A DNA stretch of 26,385 bases, from the IMG/VR virus record IMGVR_UViG_3300031851_000147, positions 1 to 26,385 of that record; one strand, given 5' to 3'. Numbering within the stretch: position 1 is the stretch's first letter; each line of letters opens with the position of its first letter. The position numbers and the translations under genes were made by a program. The notes below the pieces were generated by a model. It was not told the DNA's origin and did no database searches. It worked only from the letters and a program-made list of their open reading frames with translations. The stretch is from a virus. Shown here piece after piece: positions 1 through 5,272 of this stretch.

Positions 1-26
1 CCTTTACCGCCATGCCATTTAGACAT
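1..26 (-). CDS. small phage protein, N-terminus only (runs off the window)
   Basis: Only nine residues are inside the window (MSKWHGGKG). The start codon overlaps the stop of the preceding 45-residue gene by 8 nt (ATGTCTAA), the same overlap style as between the ThyA-like and deaminase genes. From memory, short phage proteins of unknown function often begin with a similar W-H/N-G-K-G motif, so this is probably one of those, but the fragment is too short to be sure. Nothing can be said about function. Confidence 0.5.
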
Positions 27-156
27 TATCTTTTAATTCTTTACGTAATAATTGTTCAACAACAAATATCATTTTTTTACCATGCTTATCACAGTATTCT
101 TTTAATAACTTATGCGTTTCAGGTTTAACCCAAACAGCTTTCATTTGACTATCCAT
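19..156 (-). CDS. 45-residue protein, possible ribbon-helix-helix DNA-binding protein
   Basis: This short ORF starts at an ATG preceded by AAGGA with 9-nt spacing, and it overlaps the end of the exonuclease gene by 8 nt. The protein begins MDSQMKAVWVKPETHKLLKE, then has a basic KHGKK stretch and a final helix (FVVEQLLRKEL). A short beta segment followed by two helices is the outline of Arc/CopG-type ribbon-helix-helix regulators, in which the first strand reads the major groove. That assignment rests on pattern only. It lies in the operon led by the promoter near 2350-2399, so it could be a small regulator or a DNA-metabolism accessory protein. Confidence 0.65.
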   Translation of the reverse strand: MDSQMKAVWVKPETHKLLKEYCDKHGKKMIFVVEQLLRKELKDNV

Positions 157-1087
157 ATTTTTTAATCCTTAAAGTTTTTGCCCTTACTTGTCTTGCTTCT
201 TTAGCAGGAGTTACCTTTTCAGGCTGGGCTTTATAATTAATCATTGGCCACATAATTGTATGCTCATCTGTTTGGCCTCCGTCAGCATCTTTTATAATAT
301 TCTTTAACATAACCTCAGATTTATCTATGTCCTCATTAAGTAATTTAATGTGTTCTTTTTTATTTAATATATCTTCACAAATTAAATCAGCTTGACGCTC
401 TAAAGTTATTATATCTTTATTAACATTTTTGTATACTATGTTTGCGTCAGCACTTGAAGAAGGCGGATAATACTCTTTGTGTTTTACTCTATGATCAAAG
501 TCTAATACAAGTGATTGTAACTCTTGTTGAAACTCGGGTTTCCTTGAGTATAAGTATATTCTAAAATCAGTTGATTGCCATAATACAATAACGGCCGCCC
601 AGCTATAGCCAGTACATTCCATTAAACCTTTAGCTTGCAATACGCCTCGCCATTCTTCTAAATCATTTGTAGGTGCATTACGAGTAGCCTTACATTCAAT
701 AACACCAGGTCCATCTAATACAATTGTTTCTTGCTCAGGAATAATTACATAATCAAGATCACCGTTTTTAAATGTTAATTCATGTGCTATACCAGTAGCG
801 TCCAAAGAACCTGCAAGGGGGAGTGTTGGATGTAATACAGGTTCTTCGTAGTCTACTTTTACGCTTTCAAGGCCTAGTATATTTTTAGCCTCTTCACATA
901 AAACTGGTTCTAATATATCGCCCATACGTTGTAGCATGAGCTGAGGTGTTTGTTCTGGCATTTCGCCTTCACTTGCTTTGATAGCTGTATCAAGCCATTC
1001 GTTTCTTGATTGATATTGACTAATTCCTTTTATATAAGGTAATGTTGAGCAGCTAGCTTGATCATATCTTGTTTTTTTACCTACCAT
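149..1087 (-). CDS. YqaJ/lambda-exonuclease-family viral recombination nuclease
   Basis: This 312-residue protein has the motifs of the YqaJ/lambda Exo branch of PD-(D/E)XK nucleases: G-x3-E (G56 to E60), GSLDA with metal-binding D96, IECK with E131 and K133, and LQAKGLMECTGYSW beginning at L150/Q151. Enzymes of this family degrade one strand of duplex DNA 5' to 3' and feed a single-strand annealing protein (Beta, RecT or ERF) in phage recombination. The last ~100 residues are helical and charged and lie outside the core. No annealing partner is seen in the window. The start has a GGGAG Shine-Dalgarno and overlaps the upstream gene by 11 nt. A role in phage recombination or concatemer formation is inferred. 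Confidence 0.88.
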   Translation of the reverse strand: MVGKKTRYDQASCSTLPYIKGISQYQSRNEWLDTAIKASEGEMPEQTPQLMLQRMGDILEPVLCEEAKNILGLESVKVDYEEPVLHPTLPLAGSLDATGIAHELTFKNGDLDYVIIPEQETIVLDGPGVIECKATRNAPTNDLEEWRGVLQAKGLMECTGYSWAAVIVLWQSTDFRIYLYSRKPEFQQELQSLVLDFDHRVKHKEYYPPSSSADANIVYKNVNKDIITLERQADLICEDILNKKEHIKLLNEDIDKSEVMLKNIIKDADGGQTDEHTIMWPMINYKAQPEKVTPAKEARQVRAKTLRIKKYG

Positions 1088-1307
1088 TTTTACTCCCGTA
1101 ATATAAATCAGCTATTTGATTTAAAGATAAATCAGAAGGATAAACATGCGTTTCTTCTGGCTTATTTCTAGGCCGATCAGTTATTTTTATAGTTCCGTCA
1201 TTAAATATAATTTTTGTATATTTATGATTGCCCCAGTTATTTACTTCAATGAGCTTAATGTTTTGTGACCACTTAACTATTGTTGCTATGTCTTCTACTG
1301 GAATCAT
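1077..1307 (-). CDS. 76-residue hypothetical protein
   Basis: I do not recognise a family. The sequence looks like a small beta-rich fold (IKLIEVNNW, YTKIIFNDGTIKITDR) ending in a helix, SLNQIADLYYGSK. That tail resembles the end of the 59-residue protein at 1504-1683 (SLTEIAYLMGAK), which suggests a shared small fold. Many phages carry such ~60-80-residue proteins, in which strands reading 'I.V.DG' are followed by an 'S..EI..L' helix. The start codon overlaps the previous stop as ATGA and has no clear Shine-Dalgarno, so translation is probably coupled. Confidence 0.7.
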   Translation of the reverse strand: MIPVEDIATIVKWSQNIKLIEVNNWGNHKYTKIIFNDGTIKITDRPRNKPEETHVYPSDLSLNQIADLYYGSKNGR

Positions 1308-1507
1308 GCTTTATAAGACTTGTATATTGCTTTTAGTTTTTTATAAAGATTAATAAAATCTTTTTGTGTGTACTCTGCATCATCATAATGAAAGACTGTT
1401 GTTTCAACAGGATTCTCAATAGGATTGTCTTCAACAACATTTAAAAACCAAATTAAAAAAGCTACTTCATCTTTATTTAGTTTACGTTGGCTTAAGTTTA
1501 AATTCAT
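1304..1507 (-). CDS. 67-residue hypothetical protein
   Basis: Unrecognised. The sequence suggests two helices (KDEVAFLIWFLNVVED near the N-terminus and QKDFINLYKKLKAIYKSY at the C-terminus) joined by a short acidic strand. It is mildly amphipathic with no clear membrane segment. A GGGAG Shine-Dalgarno sits 7 nt before the ATG and lies inside the end of the upstream gene. The ATGA overlap with that gene and with the next one points to a translationally coupled operon leading to the exonuclease. Confidence 0.7.
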   Translation of the reverse strand: MNLNLSQRKLNKDEVAFLIWFLNVVEDNPIENPVETTVFHYDDAEYTQKDFINLYKKLKAIYKSYKA

Positions 1508-1683
1508 GTTTTTGCTCCCATTAAATAAGCGATTTCAGTTAAAGAATCACGCACTATATATTCTTGTGATCCTACTTGAACTTTATTTTCACCTGTTAAA
1601 AAATCTTTGTAATAACCTCGTACAGCTCGCTTGGGTATTATTAAAGGTTTTGTTTTGCCAACTTCATTTAGATGTATGTTCAT
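1504..1683 (-). CDS. 59-residue hypothetical protein
   Basis: The start at 1683 is chosen because AGGAGG lies 6 nt upstream; a longer frame back to 1725 has no such site and would run antiparallel in frame to the microprotein upstream. The protein begins MNIHLNEVGKTKPLIIPKRA and ends with an SLTEIAYLMGAK helix, like the 76-residue protein two genes downstream. This suggests paralogy or a shared small fold, but function is unknown. The ATG overlaps the stop of the membrane microprotein (ATGA), and the ribosome-binding site is inside that gene. Confidence 0.75.
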   Translation of the reverse strand: MNIHLNEVGKTKPLIIPKRAVRGYYKDFLTGENKVQVGSQEYIVRDSLTEIAYLMGAKT

Positions 1684-1772
1684 TGTACTCCTCCTGTTTG
1701 TAATAAATATAGTAACCATATGCAAGTAACCATTCCTAAGATTGCTAAGCGCATCATTATCCTATGCCTCAT
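1680..1772 (-). CDS. 30-residue single-span membrane microprotein
   Basis: This tiny ORF has a strong AAGGAGG Shine-Dalgarno 7 nt before its ATG. The ATG shares one base with the upstream stop (TAATG), and the stop overlaps the next start (ATGA), so it sits exactly in the operon with no spare bases. The peptide starts MRHRIMMR, with four basic residues, followed by about 16 hydrophobic residues (LAILGMVTCIWLLYLL) and a short polar tail. This is the profile of a single transmembrane helix with a positive N-terminus kept inside. Function is unknown. Host-membrane interference, a holin-like role or an antitoxin-like role are possible but not shown. Confidence 0.7.
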   Translation of the reverse strand: MRHRIMMRLAILGMVTCIWLLYLLQTGGVQ

Positions 1773-1990
1773 TATTTACCCTCCTTTAAATAAGTGTCTA
1801 CTATTCTGTTAAAAAACTTAGGAGACCATTGTGTGTAAAATGTTGATTTCAATAACTCATAATACTCACCTTCTTTTTTTATTAGGGCGTCATGCAATCT
1901 AGGATCTTGATTTACAACTTTAGCTAATCTTTTTACATAGTCAGCTTTTGTTGTTTGATTTCCTCTACCTCTTTTGCCTACTCCTAACAT
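1772..1990 (-). CDS. 72-residue basic hypothetical protein
   Basis: Unrecognised. The N-terminus MLGVGKRGRGNQTTKADYVK is glycine- and arginine-rich and may contact nucleic acid or be disordered. The rest looks helical, with repeated lysines and aromatic residues (EYYELLKSTFYTQW). The start has AAGGAGG at 7-nt spacing. Its ATG overlaps the upstream stop, and its own stop overlaps the next ATG by one base. Position in the operon that carries the exonuclease suggests an early or replication-phase role, but this is inference. Confidence 0.72.
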   Translation of the reverse strand: MLGVGKRGRGNQTTKADYVKRLAKVVNQDPRLHDALIKKEGEYYELLKSTFYTQWSPKFFNRIVDTYLKEGK

Positions 1991-2136
1991 TACCGGCCCT
2001 CCTTAATTACTTTAACTTTATGACCTGCATTTTGTAAATTAACTTTTTTCATAACCATTAAAACCATTTCATTTGTTTTCAAAGCTGTTACCCAGCCGAT
2101 GCTAGGTAATTGAACTTGTAGTGTATATCTAGTCAT
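1990..2136 (-). CDS. 48-residue hypothetical protein
   Basis: This gene is short but well supported: its ATG overlaps the upstream stop by 8 nt, its stop overlaps the next start by 1 nt, and its last codons encode the next gene's AAGGAGG site. The protein begins MTRYTLQVQLPSIGWVTALK and ends KVKVIKEGR. A strand, a helix with several methionines and a second strand give a compact beta-alpha-beta outline. Similar short 'strand, W, helix with N..A..K, strand' proteins are common in phages, where they are usually hypothetical. No function is assigned. Confidence 0.7.
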   Translation of the reverse strand: MTRYTLQVQLPSIGWVTALKTNEMVLMVMKKVNLQNAGHKVKVIKEGR

Positions 2137-2314
2137 TAGATTGCTCTTCTAAATCAAAAATTATTCTTGATATATCACTATTAACAAAATTATATAATGC
2201 GGTGCTTCTTAACTTTACACCTCTTAAATCACACTCATATCCTAACTGACTGAGTATTGACCATGCTCTATGTGCATCATTAATCATTTTTTGTGTTACT
2301 TTTTTCTTTGTCAT
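2129..2314 (-). CDS. 61-residue hypothetical protein, first gene of the left operon
   Basis: The start at 2314 (MTKKKVTQKM) is preferred over upstream ATGs because AAGGAG lies 9 nt before it and the repeated promoter lies just upstream (TATAAT at 2351-2356). That gives an inferred leader of about 30 nt. The protein is mostly helical, with a basic N-terminus, a central segment with one cysteine (GYECDLRGVKLRSTALYNF) and an acidic end. I do not recognise a family. Being the first gene after the promoter, it should be among the most strongly expressed of this operon. Confidence 0.72.
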   Translation of the reverse strand: MTKKKVTQKMINDAHRAWSILSQLGYECDLRGVKLRSTALYNFVNSDISRIIFDLEEQSND

Positions 2315-2349
2315 GTTATTTAACTCCTTAATTTTATTTAACATAAACA

Positions 2350-2399
2350 AATTATACCAAGTTATATATAATTGTATACCTTTTTATATGTAATTATTT
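2350..2399 (-). promoter_or_regulatory. repeated promoter block, copy 1 (left operon)
   Basis: On the minus strand this holds GTATAC, a 17-nt spacer, then TATAAT (2351-2356) preceded by TTGG, giving an extended TG-N -10 element. An A-rich tract lies just upstream of GTATAC. The 30 bp from GTATAC through the -10 matches the block at 24473-24502 in all but two bases, and the A/T-rich upstream arm also matches closely. Both copies sit 36-38 nt before a start codon with an AAGGAG-type site. GTATAC takes the place of a -35 box and is palindromic. It may be a bound site rather than a normal sigma-70 -35. Confidence 0.72.
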
Positions 2400-2431
2400 A
2401 TATTATATTCAAGGCTTATAAAGTAATATTA

Positions 2432-2502
2432 ATAAGAGGCTGATAATAAAATATTAATACTCCTTACTCAATATCTCCGTATTTTTAATCAGCCTCACTT
2501 AT
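2432..2502. repeat. imperfect inverted repeat at the operon junction
   Basis: Arms are 2432-2444 (ATAAGAGGCTGAT) and 2488-2502 (ATCAGCCTCACTTAT). They pair over 13 bp with a 2-nt bulge, and the A/T-rich flanks inside continue the pairing imperfectly. The loop is roughly 30-43 nt. The right arm includes the last codons and stop region of the nuclease gene. It lies between the end of the lysis/nuclease genes and the left-operon promoter, so it could be a transcription terminator with a weak U tract (CTTATTAATATT on the minus strand), an operator, or an origin-like element. No other gene is visible in 2315-2484. Confidence 0.5.
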
Positions 2503-2937
2503 GATCGGTCGAACGACAGGAACAGATGATAAGTTGTCTAATGTTTCACGAAACGTATCTATTTCTAAAGTATCAGTAATAATTTTTTTATCGAACGTAA
2601 AGTAGGTTTGCGAGCTGCAATTTGATTTGAATAAAATACGTTTTTCAGGCATAAACACAAATGCAAGAATATCACAATGATAGTTTTTATATATTTGACT
2701 TTGGTTCCTGGAATTATCAGATACAAAAACATATTTACCTTCTGGAGTTTTTGTTCGTGCTTTGACTTGTACAGTATACATAGCTGGACCTAATTCGCAT
2801 ACTAAGTCAGCTGGATGTTTATCTTGACATGGAAAACAGAAGTCGCAATACTCCAGCAAAAATGTCTGTACTAATGATTCGGCAAATGCGCCTATTCGAG
2901 AATTGTTTTGGTGTTCGTCTGAACTTTTGGTTGGCAT
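2485..2937 (-). CDS. PD-(D/E)XK nuclease-like protein
   Basis: This 150-residue protein has the layout of a small restriction-endonuclease-fold nuclease: E20 in RIGAFAESLV, PADL with D44, and TVQVKA with Q57-x-K59. It resembles the PDDEXK/archaeal Holliday-junction-resolvase-type group that includes intron-encoded and repair nucleases. It has four cysteines before residue 50 (C31, C34, C37 and C47), though they do not form an obvious zinc knuckle. The start overlaps the lysozyme gene by 46 nt with a GAAGAG-type site. It could resolve recombination junctions before packaging, trim DNA or degrade host DNA. Position after the lysis genes is unusual for such an enzyme. Confidence 0.7.
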   Translation of the reverse strand: MPTKSSDEHQNNSRIGAFAESLVQTFLLEYCDFCFPCQDKHPADLVCELGPAMYTVQVKARTKTPEGKYVFVSDNSRNQSQIYKNYHCDILAFVFMPEKRILFKSNCSSQTYFTFDKKIITDTLEIDTFRETLDNLSSVPVVRPIISEAD

Positions 2938-3338
2938 TTTTTTAACTCTTCTGAATTAAATATTGCACGTCTCCCAACTTGTTGTGCATATTTAGAATTT
3001 AATAATTCCTTACCCGCTTTTTCCCATTCTCCTAACTCCATATAAGCTCTAGTTTTTCGAAATGAAAGCCATGTATTTATTCCCATGTTAAATACCAGGT
3101 CCATAATAATAGCCTTAGCTTCTTCTGGAAATGTAGCCCACACTGGCCAGTGCTTATCTAATTTTTTTGTTACACTATCTATATCATTATCTAAAAGATA
3201 CATAGCTTCATCTTTTGATATACCGTTTGTTTCAAGATTTCTTCCAACGCCGATTGTTGTGTAACCCTGGGAACATTCATATGGTTTTAAAACCATTGCT
3301 TCCCATTGTATCAAACGTTCTTTTACAAGATCCCGCAT
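2892..3338 (-). CDS. T4-type (GH24) endolysin, muramidase
   Basis: This 148-residue protein starts MRDLVKERLIQWEAM and contains the GH24 catalytic arrangement E-8aa-(D/C)-5aa-T as E13, C22 and T28, followed by TIGVGRNL. GH24 lysozymes cut the MurNAc-GlcNAc bond of peptidoglycan. The Cys version of the triad is a known variant. The later NMGINTWLSFRKTR segment matches the C-terminal lobe of phage lysozymes. No signal peptide or signal-anchor is present at the N-terminus, so export should depend on the holin gene just upstream (1-nt gap). There is no clear Shine-Dalgarno, so translation is probably coupled to the holin gene. Confidence 0.9.
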   Translation of the reverse strand: MRDLVKERLIQWEAMVLKPYECSQGYTTIGVGRNLETNGISKDEAMYLLDNDIDSVTKKLDKHWPVWATFPEEAKAIIMDLVFNMGINTWLSFRKTRAYMELGEWEKAGKELLNSKYAQQVGRRAIFNSEELKKCQPKVQTNTKTILE

Positions 3339-3339
3339 A

Positions 3340-3711
3340 TTACTTTTTAGTTTTTTCGTATGTTCTAAGTGTGCTCATCCCAAGCATCGCCATAACGATT
3401 GTAGATAGTTGACTAAAGTCAAACTCAGGCGTATCAAATTGAATACCATTTACAATAAGAATATATTGAATGATTGGTTCTAAGATAAAATGATAAGTGA
3501 GTGATAAACCACATGCCCAGCCAATAAAAGGCCTCCACCCTGCGACAAATACATTATTATGTGCTGCTTCAACTTTGTTTACTTCCAATTGTGCTCTGTT
3601 AAGCGAAATTATTTCTTTCTCAAGTTCATGAGATAGTTTTGTTTTTAAATCTTTATCAGCAACAAATTTATCAAGTATGTTACTGACTGGTTCAATAAGT
3701 TTGTCTATCAT
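3340..3711 (-). CDS. holin, three-TM GTA type
   Basis: This 123-residue protein has a cytoplasmic-looking charged helix (residues ~1-50, DKDLKTKLSHELEKEI), then FVAGWRPFIGWACGLSL, a second hydrophobic stretch (EPIIQYILIV) and a third near the C-terminus (LSTIVMAMLGMSTLRTYEK). This matches the family of three-TM holins first described for gene-transfer-agent release (GTA_holin_3TM), known mostly from Proteobacteria. It would permeabilise the inner membrane to release the endolysin encoded next. The ATG lies in an A/T run with no Shine-Dalgarno within 20 nt, which may keep holin synthesis low. Confidence 0.88.
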   Translation of the reverse strand: MIDKLIEPVSNILDKFVADKDLKTKLSHELEKEIISLNRAQLEVNKVEAAHNNVFVAGWRPFIGWACGLSLTYHFILEPIIQYILIVNGIQFDTPEFDFSQLSTIVMAMLGMSTLRTYEKTKK

Positions 3712-3724
3712 ATATTAATTAAAA

Positions 3725-3925
3725 TTAAATTAAACCCCTGAAGACTAAAGTAAACATACTAATTAGTATTGTTGTAAGACCTGCTAACAACCACCCTTTC
3801 ATACTATTAACCGATGCTTGTAAATCGTCAGTTTTTCTATAAATAGTTTTCCAGCGTTCTTCGCACATTTTCTCATGAACTCTTAGGTCTGAGTGTACGT
3901 CATTAGCAGTCTTACGAGCAGGCAT
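3725..3925 (-). CDS. XhlA-like small membrane protein of the lysis cassette
   Basis: This 66-residue protein has an N-terminal charged helical part (LRVHEKMCEERWKTIYRK, then DDLQASVNSM) and one C-terminal hydrophobic helix (WLLAGLTTILISMFTLVF). Hemolysin XhlA-type phage proteins have this same plan, including a C-x2-RW-type motif before a coiled coil, and act beside holins and endolysins. The start has GAGGAA and overlaps the upstream stop by one base (TAATG). Placement directly before the holin supports an accessory holin or holin-modulator role. A small spanin is less likely because there is no lipobox and the TM is C-terminal. Confidence 0.68.
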   Translation of the reverse strand: MPARKTANDVHSDLRVHEKMCEERWKTIYRKTDDLQASVNSMKGWLLAGLTTILISMFTLVFRGLI

Positions 3926-4191
3926 TATTCTTCCTCTACAACCTCAGCTTCTTCTACATCTTTAGGGTTGATAGCTCTATCAAACGATTCAATACAAATA
4001 TTCTTGTATTCATTCGTTATGACATAATCATCATAATCCTCTTGTAGTCTAGCTAATTTTTTACCAGCAACATTTAATTTAGCAGCAAGAGTCATTTGCT
4101 CTTCGTTTAAATCTGCCTGTCTATATTCAACATCATTAAATGTAATTATTACGGGGTCTTGGTTTTCTATGTTATTTTCTTCATTACTCAT
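3925..4191 (-). CDS. 88-residue acidic protein, DUF6447-like
   Basis: A short strand region (VIITFNDVEYRQADL) leads into a long helix (NEEQMTLAAKLNVAGKKLAR) and an acidic tail (EEAEVVEEE). The pattern 'I.F.g.eY...dL.ee', followed by a helix containing ARLQ, recalls the small DUF6447 proteins found in marine phages and cyanobacteria, whose role is unknown. The start has AGGAGA. It is the first gene after a 61-nt gap and may begin the lysis transcription unit. The identification is from memory of the motif and only moderately certain. Confidence 0.68.
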   Translation of the reverse strand: MSNEENNIENQDPVIITFNDVEYRQADLNEEQMTLAAKLNVAGKKLARLQEDYDDYVITNEYKNICIESFDRAINPKDVEEAEVVEEE

Positions 4192-4252
4192 TAGTCTCTC
4201 CTATAAGTTTATTAAAATTAAATTATATACTAAGAAATTATATTCATAAATA
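4192..4252 (-). promoter_or_regulatory. A/T-rich gap with a weak promoter candidate before the lysis genes
   Basis: The minus strand has TATAAT at 4222-4227 within CTTAGTATATAATT. This resembles the CTTGGTATAATT of the repeated promoter but lacks GTATAC at the right place. The -35 position reads TTTATG or TTATGA, a poor match. It could be a degenerate relative of the repeated promoter serving lysis genes, or chance in A/T-rich DNA. The AGGAGA site of the next gene follows. No terminator is visible. Confidence 0.28.
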
Positions 4253-4492
4253 CTATTCTGCCCAAATAGCAGTAGCTATTGTTTGTACTAGCTGATCTTC
4301 GCCTGACACATCATCACCTTTGTTAAAGTGTAAAACTTTAGTTGCTGTTACTGGTAATTGTTCATCATCAGGGTCATCAAAAGAATCATTGTAAACAACC
4401 ATAAGTGTCGGGTAAGTTGCCTCGCCTTCAGGGGCTTCCATTGCTGGATATGTTTCTATTCTTTGTACTGTTCTTGTTAATGTTATTGCCAT
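4253..4492 (-). CDS. 79-residue hypothetical protein of the tail-fibre region
   Basis: The protein starts MAITLTRTVQRIETYPAM and contains PTLMVVYNDSFDDPDDEQLP and TKVLHFNKGDDVSGEDQL, a small beta-rich acidic protein. Comparable short genes often follow fibre genes in marine podo- and siphophages, where they have no known role. The upstream gene's stop codons contain its GGAGAA Shine-Dalgarno. A structural or fibre-assembly role is possible from position only. Confidence 0.7.
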   Translation of the reverse strand: MAITLTRTVQRIETYPAMEAPEGEATYPTLMVVYNDSFDDPDDEQLPVTATKVLHFNKGDDVSGEDQLVQTIATAIWAE

Positions 4493-4493
4493 T

Positions 4494-4688
4494 CTATTCT
4501 CCTATATAAGTTATTAATTCATCAGTATACTCAATATGAGCATCCATTTTTTTTTGTGTTGCTGTTATATTAACGTCACCACTATCATCTAGGACACATG
4601 CAACTGCATATACAGCTCCATCTTCTTTTTGTCCTACATAAAACTTTGTAAAATTATCTTCTTCTCTTTGTATTATTTCAAAATTCAT
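4494..4688 (-). CDS. 64-residue hypothetical protein
   Basis: Unrecognised. It is a beta-looking small protein (FEIIQREEDNFTKFYVGQK, then AVYAVACVLDDSGDVNITA) ending in a short helix. The start codon overlaps the stop of the fibre-type gene by one base (TAATG), so it is translated in the same unit. Nothing in the sequence shows a function. Context suggests a virion or tail-assembly accessory protein. Confidence 0.65.
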   Translation of the reverse strand: MNFEIIQREEDNFTKFYVGQKEDGAVYAVACVLDDSGDVNITATQKKMDAHIEYTDELITYIGE

Positions 4689-5272
4689 TATTCTTTAAAA
4701 GCTACTGTTACCCAAACATCAGTTATAGAAAATAATGGAAAGCCTGAAAGTGTTAATTCCCATTGCCTTAATCCTGTTGCTGTATAGTAACTTGCACCAC
4801 TTCTATTTATAGGATAGAAAGTGGCACTATTTGTATCTTGCCTACCTACATAGACATGAACTTGTGACCAGCCTGCATTACCTGTTGGTGTACCTGCTGT
4901 GTCATATACCTGAAAAATATCAGTATTATTATTTGTATGATATAGACCCCAAGTTGGAGCTGTACTATATAAATCGCAAGTTGTATCAGTTGTTGAGCCA
5001 AGAGCAGTTCCAGCAATATTCGGAGAATATCCTGTAAAAGTTTGTCCAAATTTTGTAATTTGCCCTATCGTTATTGTGTTTTGCCATTTATAAATAGACT
5101 TACCATAAAAGTTAGACATAGATATTGCACCTGAAGATACATCTGCTAAATCCCTAAGACTAGTTTCATTCATATTAGATGTGGCTGTAGCACTTCTTTT
5201 AAGTTCTAAGTTAATTGATCTCCCATAAGTAGTACCACCAATAGACATAGCTCCACTAGTTGCAAGAGTCAT
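4688..5272 (-). CDS. second tail-fibre-type protein (GGTTYGRS motif)
   Basis: The first ~60 residues contain SIGGTTYGRSINLELKRSAT, then LRDLADVSSGAISMSNFYGK, a signature seen in many marine phage fibre or receptor-binding proteins. It looks like an attachment module with a repeated 'G-Ixx-SxFYGKS' ending. The rest (residues ~60-194) is beta-rich, full of T, N, G and Y, as in receptor-binding tips. The gene overlaps the end of the large J-like gene by 17 nt. It may form the distal fibre or a decoration of the tail tip. Host-range determination is inferred. Confidence 0.72.
   Translation of the reverse strand: MTLATSGAMSIGGTTYGRSINLELKRSATATSNMNETSLRDLADVSSGAISMSNFYGKSIYKWQNTITIGQITKFGQTFTGYSPNIAGTALGSTTDTTCDLYSTAPTWGLYHTNNNTDIFQVYDTAGTPTGNAGWSQVHVYVGRQDTNSATFYPINRSGASYYTATGLRQWELTLSGFPLFSITDVWVTVAFKE

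Noticed and set aside
1425-1703. Plus-strand frame of 92 codons across the small-gene operon
   Set aside because: It runs opposite three tightly coupled minus-strand genes that have Shine-Dalgarno sites. Its leucine-rich product is a by-product of A/T-rich DNA.
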